From Trochalopteron elliotii (taxonomy: Eukaryota > Chordata > Aves > Passeriformes > Leiothrichidae), in assembly GCA_024734555.1 (NCBI GenBank), contig JANPWX010000544.1, forward strand, positions 367,009 through 431,008: a stretch of DNA of 64,000 nt. Direction: 5' to 3'. Position numbers and translations under genes: made by a program. The notes beneath the pieces were generated by a model. It searched no databases, was not told where the DNA came from, and was given only the letters and a program-made list of their open reading frames with translations. This document shows, one piece after another, positions 52,501-64,000 of this stretch (the stretch's first letter is position 1; every line of letters begins with the position of its first letter).

Positions 52501-55500
52501 ATCAAGGGCCAAATCCTGTTTGAGCTTAATTTTCAGTCCACCTATTTTATATAAATGCTGGAGTGAAATGGAGGAGAATCTGGCCAAATTCACTATACTA
52601 GGTTAAAAAGGCACAGGATACTTGCCTCCTACAGGTTTTGGGGGTTTTTTTTTGTGACTTCCAAGATGTGGTCTCTTGGTTATAATTCATCCAGTGACAA
52701 CTCTTAGAGCAGGACTGATTCACAGACAGAGATGCCAAGCCAATGGCTCTGCTTACTGTCCTTATCCCCAGTGACAAACTGACAGAGCAGGTGCTTCCCT
52801 TCACCCAAGGCCCTGCAGACCTGAGATCTGCTCCAGCAAGCAAATGCAGGCAACCTATTTGATAAGGCTGAAATAACCATCAGACTGGATAACTCTTAGA
52901 ACCAAGGAAATGAACTTTTGGGCCTCGTGATGCCCCTCTTGAGCTCCACAAGAAGATAAATTTTCCAGTCCAGCTCACTGGCCATGCTGCATTTAGAGCA
53001 CCCAGCATCTGGCCTTGTACAACATTTTTATTTCTTTTTGCAAGAAGGAGGCAGCACATCCCACGGGCACCCTTCCATTCACCTGTGCAGATATCTGTTT
53101 TAATCCTCTGCCCACTGGGGTGTGCAAAAATGTCTCTTTCCTCACCTGCCTCCTGCACGGACATGTGGGAGCTGCTGTTGCTGACCTGGCAGTGAACTGC
53201 ACTGATGGGAGCTGCTGCAGCACCTTGGCCTTGACCTGGGGGAACCAGGGCTGCCTCCAGAGCACTGCTACCACAGCAAGGCAGAACAGCCCTGAATCTG
53301 CCCCACTTCTGATCTGCTCTGGCTTTGGGGGACCTCACACCACCAGAGCTCTCCTCAGGGCTCACTCTCAGCAGCCCCAGGCTTTGTTCAGCCATTTACA
53401 CCAACAAAAAGTGAGAGCAGACTGCAAAGGAAGACAGAAGATCAGGGGCTCTGTGGCCAGCTGGGCAATAAACAAGCACCTCCACTAATAGGATTAAACT
53501 CTTGCTAGATTACAAGTGTGTCAAGTTTACAAACAATCAGACTGGGGCCATGCCCTCAATTTGCAGCGCTTGATGCTACAGGTGGCAGCTCTGGGGCAGG
53601 CACAGACATTTATATTTGAGAGTTCAATATAATGCCCTCATCCTCTCCAGTCAGACGTTTTACTGTTTTACTCTGAGCACATTAAGTGGATCCCTGCCTC
53701 AGTCCCTCTGTCCAGGTTCATTTCCCTGTTTTTTGCTGCCACACTGATGATTGCCTATGGCCCCTGCACAGTGGAGAAGCCAAGTGCAAGCTGGAGCAGA
53801 TGTCTGCTCAGTGAGCAAAAGAAAAATCTGAAAATTAACTCCACAGAACTGGAGGAAACCTGGAACTGGGAGCTAGTTTTGTGTTCTGCAGGCAAACAGA
53901 CAAATGGTTGGATTAATGAAGTCCAGTTCTGCTTACAGGTTCTCGGATGAGATTTGAACCCCAGGATTTCTGTCTGGTCCAGTCTGTCTGTTCAGTGCAT
54001 CCCTGTAAATTAATGAGCCAGAGCAGGATCTCAAAAGATGCTTGTCTTACCCTCCAGTGATGCAGCAGAGGGGAAGGGGCCATGTCCTGGACAGTCCAGC
54101 TCTGACCCGTGCCAGTAGCACGACCAGAAAGACAACAAAATAATTAGGGAAGCATCTCTGAGGAAAACATCCCTTCTAAGCCAGGCAGAAGTTATTTCTT
54201 GGAGCTCTCAGCTGTGAAAAGCAGCTCCTCTCCCACAGCCTGAGCAGCTCAGCTTTGGCACTGAGGCAATTCCTCAGACAAAGGATGTGCCAGAGCTGGG
54301 TTTACATGCCTGCTGCACAGGGGTGCTGCGTGCTCAGCCCCGCTGCCCTCACCTCCCCTCTGCTCACACAACTCTGCTACAAGGATGCAGCTGCTTAGAA
54401 ATGATCCTGAGCTGCTTGGATAAATTAGGAGAGATTTTTTTTTTTCTTCTGCACATTTTGTTTTTTCCTCTGCAGCCATGAAGAGGACAAACACTGAACC
54501 TCCTGCCTGGAGCTGCCTCAGATGCTGGCAGGGAAAAAATAGTAAAGGTTGTTTTGTCTGGTGCCTAAGTGGATAAAATGGCAGATTTGCCCTAAGAGAA
54601 AACTGGGTAATTTCTGAGACTGGCAAAGCAATGCTCCTGCTAACAGTATCATGCAGAAAATCCTCTGTACACCCTTTCCAAGTGCATTTTTAAACTGTTA
54701 GCACTTAAACAAGGGACAACACTGTTAAGAAGGACAAGGGAAAGCAAGATGAACTACATTACTTTGGTTTTAAAAGCAGCTTTAGGAACAGATTATCAAC
54801 CAGTGTAAATCAATAAATCTGCACTGCTTTTAATAGAGCGACCCAGGCTTGTGTGAGTTCTTCCTCTGCAAATAGCACCTCAGACCTCCCCTTTTACAGC
54901 GTCTCAAATTCATGCTTTGGGGATATTCCATTGTCAAGAAGGATCTATTTTTCTAACAGTTCTCTTGCAAACATATCCCCAAATGTGACAGCCAGACAAC
55001 TCCCATACCAGCCCTGCTAATGGATTTCTGCAAAGCCTAGACCTGTGTGCACTGTGCTTTGGGAATGTGTTTGTTTTGAGTGCAACCAGAAATAGCATCT
55101 CCACCTCTGTGCCACCCATTACACGGGTGCCACCCACAAGGAATTCTTTCACAGCTCTCCACTGAGAGTTCAGCAGTTTGCCCCTAACTAAAAGGAAGAA
55201 AAAGGGATAGAAACCTTGAGTATCATGCCTGGTTATTACAAATACACTGTGGCACTGGGGATGCTCCCAGTATGGGGCTGAGGTCCCCACCTGCAAAGTG
55301 TCACAGAGCTTAATCCCTCCCTAAGCTTGGATATTTTCCCTCTTACAGATGTTATTTAAAATCTGAAATAAGGCTGAGGCAGCTCCAGCCATGTCCATTT
55401 CTGCATTCAACAAGATGCACTGTTTTTATGAGAGTACAAGCAGAAAGTGCTGAAACAGCACTGGGCAACAGAGAGCAGGCTCTGCTTAGGCACCTTTAGT

Positions 55501-56517
55501 ACAAGAAAATGCTGATGCAGGGCATCAAGGCCAGAAGATATCAGAATTGCTTTAGTCAGGCTGAAAAAATGGCATGCAATTATCAAACCCATTAGAAAAG
55601 GCTGCATTTGGAGGGGATCCACCCAGAGACTCGATTACTGCCACAGCTGTAATCTCTGCATTTCTCAGGGGTTCCTTTAAATCACAAACTGAGCCCAGCC
55701 AGGGCAGGGACACCTGCAGGAGGGGACAGACCTGCACACAGGGCACTAACTCAATACTAGACATGAGTAAAACAATACAAATTAAAAGTAGCTCTTGGGG
55801 ATGCTGTGACCTTTGCTGTTACAGATGGGTTTATTCCAAATGACAGAAGCATTTAAATGACTGGGTAATGGTTTCCCCTCCAAAATTGCATTTCTTGCTA
55901 CATCAGACATTGCTGATTCCTAAATTATAGCTTGTCTTTAAGTAGGTTTTTCCAGTCCTTGCTCCACAGCAGCTGGCTGGGACAGTGATATCATTCCTAA
56001 GGAAAAGCCACAAACTTTTAAGTGAGCTACAGTCAAGTTCAATTAAAAACAACACAGGCATTTAGAGTTACAAAGAACAAAACTTTCAACAGCCAGCTGG
56101 CCTGAGGGAGAAGAAAACCCATAAAATCAAGGCTTATTTTGTGTAGCAGCAGATTTAAGCCAGTGTGCTGGCATTTTGGATGCAAATGCTGCAAGGGCTG
56201 CACGGGGAGGATGGACTCTGCTGAGGATGGGGATAAAGGCCTGACTGTTGAAGAGCCTCATTCTGCACTGGTGAAAAGCAAGTCCAAAGAGCAGCCCAGA
56301 GGGGCTGGGGCCACAACAAGAGAGCAGGCAGGGAGTAACAAGCTTCTGCAGTGAGGAATGAAGTAAAACAAAAGTCTGGGCTGGTGAGAAAGCTTTGGCA
56401 GTGGAAAAACCAGGACATACTTACACAGGTTTCTTCCAAATTGCCAGCTAAGCACTGGTGCCTGTGAGGCTGTGCACACAGCATGCTGTGATCCCAGTGA
56501 GATCCACCCTGCTCAGG

Positions 56518-57170
56518 TGTCTTGGGTTGCAATGTGTAACCAAAAGTGTGTATTCTATTTGCCATCTGTTGAAACTGGTTGGGGAGGTGTTTTCTTTATC
56601 TCTTCCATGACCCATCCCTCGGAGCTCCAGGGTGATCTCTGCTGTCCATGGGCCATCCAGGCTCACTGCAGGGCTGAGACAATTCCATCATCCCACCCAG
56701 GGGGAGGAGCCCAGCATTCCCACCTGGATCAATGCTGGCATTCAGAACAGCAGCACAGCCTGTGTGCACTGGATTGCCAGAGGGAGACCAGACCCATCTC
56801 AGCACCACTGGACCTTCAGAGGGAAACTACACCCTTCTACAGGGTCATCTCTGCTCCAACAGAACCACATCTGTCACTCCAGGAGGATTTATTTGGACTG
56901 CTCCCAATACCCTGACCAACAGGGTGTTAGGTTGCATTCTGACTCTGTCAGTTTTTCTAGGATATTTTTGTTTGTTTGTTTGTTTTGTACTACTACATTT
57001 GTAATTTTCATATTCCTGGTGAAGAACTGTTATTCCTATTCCCATATCTTTGCCTGAAAGCCCCTTAATTTCAAAATTATAATAATTCACAGGGAGGGGG
57101 TTTCCATTCTCCATTCCAAGGGAAGCTCTGGCTTTTCCCTGGCAGACACCTGTCTTTCCAAACCAAGACC
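56518..57170 (+). mobile_element. Songbird ERVL-type solo LTR, 653 bp, with TSD
   Basis: It starts TGTCTTGGGTTG and ends CAAACCAAGACC, where the expected final A is mutated to C. It is flanked by TCAGG on both sides (56513-56517 and 57171-57175). A 5-bp duplication is the ERVL/class III habit. Internal landmarks such as GTTTTCTTTATCTC, GACAATTCCATCATC, CAACAGGGTGTTAGG, GAACTGTTATTCCTATTCCC and TAATTTCAAAATTATAATAA match an LTR family I remember as abundant in zebra finch and other songbirds. It is antisense to DCX. No internal viral sequence remains, so it is a solo LTR. It supports a passerine source. Confidence 0.9.
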
Positions 57171-59912
57171 TCAGGGCATGAGGAGGCAGAGCAAACAGGA
57201 TGTGGGAGTGATGCTCCGTAGCAGCACATCCAGGTGCTTAATTGGCACCCAAAATTATCTCCACAAGCAGGAGCACAAGAGATACAAAAGTGGCCCTTCT
57301 GAGGCTGAGGAAAGGAGCTTCTTCTGTGAGGCAATTGGCTGCCTGTTGTGAGGGGAAACCAGTGCATCCCTACTGTCAGAGGTGATAATTCAGGAGCAGT
57401 GATGGTTTTCTCCTCGTTGTGGAAGGCCTTGGACCATCAGACAGAGGTCATGGCCTGTGGAAGTGTTCTACAGACTTCAGTGAGCTTTGGACAAAGCTCT
57501 GCAGCTGGCCAAGGAATAAATCTCCATTGCCTGAGAGATTAATGCATATCTACATGGGAAAAGGTGAGTCCAAGGCATTGCCCAGTCCCTGCCACGTGCT
57601 GTGCTCCAGCCTTTTTAGTACTTCTTGGAGGTTACATAATAATGTAAATTACAGGTTTATTCAGGATGACACCACCTGCACTAATGGACACTTCCTCCAC
57701 CCTGAGCCCAGGACTCAGGGAGCCGTGCCAAGCTGCAGGGCACAGCCTGGATTGCTGCAGGGCTCGGGAGGGAATCCCATTCCTCCCACTCCTGCAGACC
57801 CGACTGTATTGCCCAGGGAGCATTTCCAGCTCAAGCAAAGAGTCAGCCAGGGGTAAAATGAAGGACTTGGTAGGTTAATGGTCTCATTTGGTGTGGCAAA
57901 TCCTCTGAAATCCACTGACAAATCTCTTTTATTGGTGACATGCTTCAGTCTTCCCTACAAATTTGAGACCAGAGCTTCCCTAGTTCCTCAAACTTGTACC
58001 CAGTGATTTCCCTCAAAAACGATGGGCTTGTCAAACTGCCTGGTAGGAATGTCTTTGCCCCCGAACACAGGGAGGATTAAGGTGTGAAATTCCTATTAGG
58101 GTGAGGGGATTAGGCTGGTGGATTTACATAAGGATTTGACACAGAGGATCAGTTCATCGATGCTCAGCTCGGTGAGGGGCTAACAGCTGATGTTCCAGCG
58201 AGCAGGGAAGCTCCTCCCTCACAAATGTACTTACATCTTCCTGCACGGTTCTGCCTGGAAAGGCCAATTCCTTCCTGATCCCCTCAGTGATGGCTGTAAA
58301 CCCCAAAGCAAGAGCTCAGGGATTGCCTCGATTATTGTCTCGACGCATCCGAAAGTCATCATGGGTGAGGAAAACTGCTGGATTTGGAATCAACAAAATC
58401 CATGCAAATGCCACACATGCAAAAAAGTATCTGGGAGCACCAGCTCAGGGATGAAAACTGTGCCATAAGTGCTTGTATTAGAGTGACAAAATCAGGGCAA
58501 AAAAAGAGATTATGGCTTAAGTGTGTGATTTTTTTAAGAAAGAAATTCCACCCCAGCTGCTGTTTCTTCACTGAAAAGGTTCATGTAGTAAGGCCCTGTG
58601 GGCATAAATGAAAGGTCCAAAGTGCCCCCAGGTGTCCACGACACCACCTTCTATGACAGTGTGAGGCACTAAAATTCGGAGTCCTCATTCTTACAATCAG
58701 ATCAGAAGATCACACCAACGTAGCCCTTTCCCCCAGCAGCTCTGCATGCTACATTTAGCACTGAGTTAGGCAGGTATGTTTCCACTTCAGTTCATGTTCC
58801 TCAGTCTTTTTTGACCTTAGCCCTGGGAGTAGAGCAGCCCAAACTCTCAAAAGGTAGTTTTACCTCTTGGTACCTTCAGGGCTTTTGATCTGGGAGGAAA
58901 ATGCCACAAACCAACAACATTTTCTGGTCTTGAGTTTAACAGCAGAGCCTTAGTGCATTCATACATCACTTTATCCATGGTAGTGAGCATTTCATCAGTG
59001 AACTATAAACATTTAGGGTTTATTGGTTACCACATATCACCTCGCAGAAATAAAATACCAAAAAACCATTAACACCTGACTAGAATCAACATATTATTCA
59101 TTGTTTTATCTTTCACAAAATCCGAGGAGCAGTGTGCTCTTCTGAGGCAGAGGAGGAGTCATTCACAGCTATTTCACAGATATGACCTGCACAGCACAGG
59201 ATTATTACAAAGAATGAACAGGCAGGCAGTCACACACTGGATTAAGGAACAATGATTCATAAATCCAAATCCCCATCTCACATGTTGCTTTTATATAGAA
59301 CCTGGTAAAAGCCTGCCTGAACCAGCAGTGGCAATCACACCTTTTCATTTCATTTCATTCCTGCATTTCTGAAACTACAGACCACTTCTGGCACACGCTG
59401 TCACTCCCCTGACTCGGGGAAGAAAAAAGGTGCACGCTAAAGAATCCATAAATATATCTGCTTGCTGCTCCCTTTTCTATCATGTTGACTTTGATTCTGG
59501 TCCTCGCAATTACTGGGAACAAGAGGAAGACAAATAAAATTATCCCAGCTGTTTGTGGCGGGCAGCCCTGGCCTCCCAGCTGAGAGCTCTTTGTGCTGCC
59601 GAGAGCGTCACCAAGCAACCAGCCCTGGCAGCTGCCAGGCTGCAGGGAAGGAGGGAAAGCATGACTTATGGAAAGGGAACACACGTGAAGGCTGGGGCTG
59701 AACCAAGCTCAGCTTTGTCTCCTGCCTAAATGTGGCACCAGAGATTGCCCCCAGCGCATCTCGCCCGCTGAGGGGGCAGAACCCGGATGCTTATTTTGTT
59801 TTAGAGGCCAGAGCCTTGCAGGAATAAAACCAGGTATTCTGTGAGCTGTGCAATGAAAAGAAGGGGGATTCAGTCTGTGTAGGAGCATCCGAGGACGGCA
59901 GGGAGAGGGAAC

Positions 59913-60640
59913 TCTGCAAACCTGAGACACTTTTGAGAGAACACGTGGTTTTATTGCAAGGGTGGTGGGTAAAAAGGGCCTTTTGCCTTCAGCCACCAGC
60001 CTGGGCTGGGGGGAAGTCCCAAAGAGAGAGAGAGAGAGAGAGAGAGAGTAGGGGTGAGTAAGGTGAGGTAAGAGCAGTGAGGTCAGGGGTAAGAGGTGGG
60101 CCAGGTAAGAGAGGTAAAGTAAGAAGGGGCTGAGAACTTTGTTACAATACATTATATCTCCTTATGTGTTGCATATTCTAATTTACAGTGACCAGCCCGT
60201 GTGAGATACAAAACCTACAGACTTTGCATACAGCCTATGAGAACTGCTCTATTACCATATCCCTCTGGATTCTAAACTCTAAAGACTGTCTTCTTATCTA
60301 TCTTTTCCCTGATACCTTGGCAGGGTGGGGTGGGGCTGCACCATTGGGTCCCTCGGTGTCCCATTGTTTGTTACAATCCCTGTCTCCCTGCCTGCCATGA
60401 TCACATCTCAAAGCTTTCATTTCTATTTCATTCATAGGTTTTATATTCTCACTATCTCTTGCTAGGCAATCATATTTGTCAGCTTTTCCTGTCCCATCTT
60501 TCCCAACACGTCTGTTGAGGCTTCTACTCCCCATCAGTCTTAGCTGGTGGTCCAAAAAGCAGCAGAAGGTGGCCCAGGATGCAGCTGCCAGAATGACTGC
60601 ATTGTCCCAGCTGTGTGTCACACCCACGAGTAAGTGAAGT
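59913..60640 (-). mobile_element. Probable ERV LTR with adjoining sequence
   Basis: On the minus strand it ends with CCCTTGCAATAAAACCACG, then TGTCTCAGGTTTGCA: a poly(A) signal with a short downstream R-U5 region. Upstream lie a CT repeat, a C/T-rich region and about 400 bp of moderately open sequence. A 201-codon open frame at 60298-60903 crosses the upstream part. It shows no domain I can name and is probably U3 or remnant internal sequence. The upstream boundary is an estimate. Confidence 0.5.
60025..60049. repeat. (GA)n microsatellite in ERV fragment
   Basis: Twelve GA units lie within the C/T-rich (minus-strand sense) part of the retroviral fragment. Confidence 0.9.
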
Positions 60641-62526
60641 AAGTGGAGGTGAAAAAAGATTGTCTGATAATTGGAACAATATGGCAAGGAAAGCAAAGCA
60701 AACAGGCAAATCCCCATGCACACAGGCAGGGAGTGAATAGAATGGGAGGAGGGGATATGGAGAGATAATAAATGGCCATTCAAAGTGTGCTCTGCTTGCT
60801 CCTGATTGTACAGCACTGTTTGGAGAGGGGCAATACAATTCTTCCTGCAGAATTTAGGCAAGGCTGAGAAACCCTGGCTGGCACCTTCCCTGAGCCACAG
60901 CATTCCCCAGCTCTCAGCAGTCTTACAAATGAGTCCTGTTTTACCTAAAGGCAGCTAAGACAGAGATGCATGAAAACTCTTCCAGCCTGGACATTAAAGA
61001 CAAATTGACAAACTCATTTCAGCTCCCTGTGAGTTTAAATGTGTCACAGCAGCCCAGCCTGAAAACAGCAAATTAATTGCCTTGCTCGTGGTCACACAGT
61101 GCAGTTGGATTCATGCCAGGACCCACTCCTGAATACCTGCAGCACATTGTCACTCATCTGTGACATCAGATATTTCCTGGGGCAATTACCTTCTTCTGCT
61201 TTTGAGAGAATGAAGGTCTTTGTGAGCTCTGCTGGGAAGAAAAAAAGAAGCTGGTTTTCATTCATTATGAGATCTGTAAAACAGTGCTCAGTGCACTTTT
61301 GGCCCAACTTTATTTTCCCTTCTCTGCTGTCTGTTTTACACTACACTGAACACATGCAGCTGGAAACCACCCAAACAATGCACGTCAGGCTCAGACAGCA
61401 TTTTCTGCAGCATCTCCTTTTTGGAAGAAAGGGCCTTCTGCAGAAATGGTGTAAAATGGAGCAGTTCTGCACTGCTTGGCACTAAATCACCACCTGCTGC
61501 CAAGAGCAGTGCAAAAACTTCTGTGAAGAAACTCATGATATGGATGGAAATTCAAGGAAAAGCAGACATTTCAAGAGCTGTTCTCCATTTTAAAACCGCA
61601 AGAAATGCCAAGACTGTAAAGATCTCTGTCGCTCTACAGTGCTAAAAATAACATTTGCCAACAACTCTACGGAGTGTCTTGTACAAAATTCAGCCTTATG
61701 GCTTTCATTTTGATTGTAAAATGAGCACATCATTTTGCAAACCTCCATGACTGGGGTTGTCTAAAATGAAGGAAATCCCCAGTACCATTTACTCTCAAAA
61801 TATTAAAATTCACTAGGAGTAAAAAAAGATGCTTCAAATTTCAGCTGGTATTAAGAGATGCAAGTTCTTGTTTCTAATCCATTATGAAGGGCTTTCAAGT
61901 AGGCAAGAATAACGTTCTTAGATCCTAATGTTGGCTACCTAACTCGACTCTTTGATACACTTCATTTACATGTAATCCTGCAGCCTGCCAGCAGTTGATA
62001 AGGTTCCTGATATCTGCACATTTGAGAAAGAGAAGTTCAGTTCATGATGGGCTAAAGCTGAGCTCCATGATGGAAGGCTGCTCAGGTTTAGGGTTTCACA
62101 CAGATTTTTTTGCTTGCCTGCAAAAGCTTCTCAGGATTTCTCCCCAAATAATTTGTCTGCCAAGTTTTAACTTCTTGACCAAATTGAAATGGCTGCACTG
62201 GATTTTTGCCTTTCTTCCCTTACTAAAATATTTTATGAGTTCCTGCTAAGACTGGGTGGTGTGGAGGAAAGTGAGGGGTGTATTTTTCTCTCCACTCCAT
62301 TTATACTATCTTGTAGATAAAAGGAGAGCAAAAGTTGCAGAAGCAGCTGAGAGAAGCTACAAATGCTGAGTTAGTGGCTCTACAGCACATCTGAGTGAAG
62401 GATGGACAGGTCCATACCCAGCAAGAGCAAGACATTTACCATCACTAAATCTGATGTCCCTTGTGTAAAGAGCAGAGTCATTCCGTGCAGTTTTGACAAA
62501 CCCATTTCAAAGGTTCCAGCACAGTC

Positions 62527-62870
62527 ACAGAGCAGTTTGTGTTGGAGGAGACCTTTAAAGGGAATCTCATCCAACCCCCCCTGCAATGAGCAGGGACACC
62601 TTCCACTGTCCCAGGATGCTCCAAGCCTTGTCCAACCTGGCCTTGGACACTTCCAAGTGGGATCCTGTGGGATCCAGGGGCACCCACAGCTTCTCTGGGC
62701 ACCCTGTGCCAGGGTCTCCCCATCCTCATGGTAAAAAATTTCTTCCTTTTATCTAATCTAAATCTACCCTCTTTTATCCTGGGACAAGGTTTAAAACCAT
62801 TACACCTTGTCCCAGGATAAAAATGTGCCCCCATCTTTATTTTTAGCCCCTTTTATTTACAGAAAGGCTG
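62527..62870 (-). mobile_element. CR1 LINE 3' fragment containing a perfect hairpin
   Basis: CR1 3'-end landmarks appear in order on the + strand: CAGTTTGTGTTGGAGGAGACC, CTCATCCAACCCCCC, CAGGGACACCTTCCACTGTC, CCAACCTGGCCTTGGACA, CACAGCTTCTCTGGGCACCC, AAAAAATTTCTTCC and ATCTAATCTAAATCTACCCTC. After that the usual T-rich AGTTTAA region is replaced by one arm of an inverted repeat (62773-62823). The element is 5'-truncated and non-coding. Confidence 0.9.
62773..62823. repeat. Perfect 19-bp inverted repeat, 13-nt loop
   Basis: Left arm TTTTATCCTGGGACAAGGT (62773-62791) and right arm ACCTTGTCCCAGGATAAAA (62805-62823) are exact reverse complements around TTAAAACCATTAC. The right arm sits where CR1 copies normally have CCTTTGTCCTATCAC-like sequence. 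The left arm replaces the normal CR1 bases. Confidence 0.95.
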
Positions 62871-64000
62871 CACCATGCCATGCACCATGCCATGGGATAA
62901 GATGTGTCACCTGGCTGTAGAAAGCCAACGTGTTCCCCATCTGCAGAGCTACAGCTGGAGCTTCTCTCAACATCTTTGCACAACTGGAAACTTTGGGTCT
63001 CCGAAAGAAGTGAACCTGGCAGCCAGGTCACCTCCATAGTCAAACTCCCCAGGTTCAAAGTTGCAGGCACAAAAATATGGCTAGGCTGGGTAGCAGGGGG
63101 TAGTTGAGCACTCAGCACTGCAGAGAAAACAGGCTGTGAGCATTTGTTACCCCCTCGGTGTCTCACCAAAGCTCCAAAACACTGCATGAACATGAGCTTC
63201 CAACACCTGCAGGAGCCAGCCCAGCCCTCTGGGTGCTTCAGGAGATGGGAGCAGAGCACAGCCACTGCAGCAGCTCTTTATTTCCCTCCTTACTCTCAGA
63301 CACATCTGAGAATGTGGGGAGGTGAAGTGGAAAGGTAAATGGAATACAGCAATATTTTTAAGAGCTGCTCCATTCTGTGGGAATTTTGAATGGATACCAT
63401 ATGCTTTAGCATGCTGTTTTGATTCTCCCCTAAGATATTATTTACTAGCCTGCCTCAGCAAGGCAATCCTCTCCCCAGAATAGTTATTTTTAGTTTAAAA
63501 AACAAATATAAGAGTCATTTCTACCAGTGCTGCTTTGAACTTACGATCATCCATTACACTGCCTATTCATCTCAGTCTCCCAACTTTTTTATTAAAACAA
63601 TCCTTTCATCCTCTTCACCAAGTGCTTCCACCTCCAGATCACTCAAGATAGTAAACACCACTTGTTCCTTGATTTTTTTTTTTTACTCTGATAAGAAGTT
63701 ATTTCTACCCTGGTTTCTTCTTCTAAGTCTGTTTCAAATCTGTGATAATATTTTCTCTTCTTATCACTACCTCAGGTTCCTTCGCAGGTTCTTGAAGGGG
63801 CCTTTCTTTCCTCATGAATTTTGAAGTCCAAATGTTTATTGGCTCTCCCCCACCCATGGTTTTATTATTTTATACTAATAGATCTCCCAGGTGAAAGGGA
63901 TTTTTGCATGTTATAGCACATTGTTTCACAATTTTATCTCTCACTTGATATATCTAGCACAGAAGCTGAGTTTCCTGGTGTATTTTCACTGCCAGACACA

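Noticed and set aside
53015..53488. 157-codon + strand frame in a GC-richer part of intron 5
   Set aside because: No domain or homology recognised; the minus-strand frames over the same bases are equally open, as expected from composition.
60298..60903. 201-codon minus-strand frame as a possible host gene
   Set aside because: It overlaps an ERV-like fragment ending in a poly(A) signal and has no motif of a known protein. It is more likely LTR or remnant internal sequence.

Overview
The window is vertebrate nuclear DNA, almost certainly from a songbird (passerine). It carries the 3' half of one recognisable gene, doublecortin (DCX), on the minus strand. Four coding exons with consensus splice sites translate to the end of the second doublecortin domain, the Ser/Pro-rich tail and the exact C-terminus of DCX. 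The repeats fit a bird: CR1 LINE 3' ends, and a 653-bp ERVL-type LTR with a 5-bp target-site duplication of a kind I recognise from songbird genomes.

Layout, left to right on the + strand (3' to 5' for the gene). 1-5.66 kb is downstream intergenic DNA with pentanucleotide repeats, a G-rich tract and a three-copy ~150-190 bp tandem repeat. 5.67-15.59 kb is the inferred 3' UTR of about 9.9 kb, ending at two AATAAA signals followed by a GT-rich element. The coding exons are 15586-15642 (terminal), 19137-19231, 26718-26855 and 30965-31067. From 31.07 kb to the end is one intron of at least 32.9 kb. The upstream exons (first doublecortin domain and start of the second) were not found and should lie beyond position 64000. 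The intron holds LTRs, microsatellites, CR1 fragments and a 10-N assembly gap.

DCX is a neuronal microtubule-associated protein. The exons here encode part of the C-terminal DC domain and the tail carrying known Cdk5 and JNK sites. Exon 7 has two in-frame donors 15 nt apart, matching the optional five-residue insert known in mammals.

I see no second gene, RNA gene or undescribed system. The observations most worth a second look are: a ~670-bp piece of the 3' UTR copied nearly identically into intron 8; three sense-oriented LTR-like insertions each ending 52-85 nt upstream of a DCX acceptor; a perfect hairpin inside a CR1 that looks like a template-switch mutation; and a pentanucleotide array whose blocks differ by one transition at each step. 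Family names for repeats are from memory and were not checked against a library.
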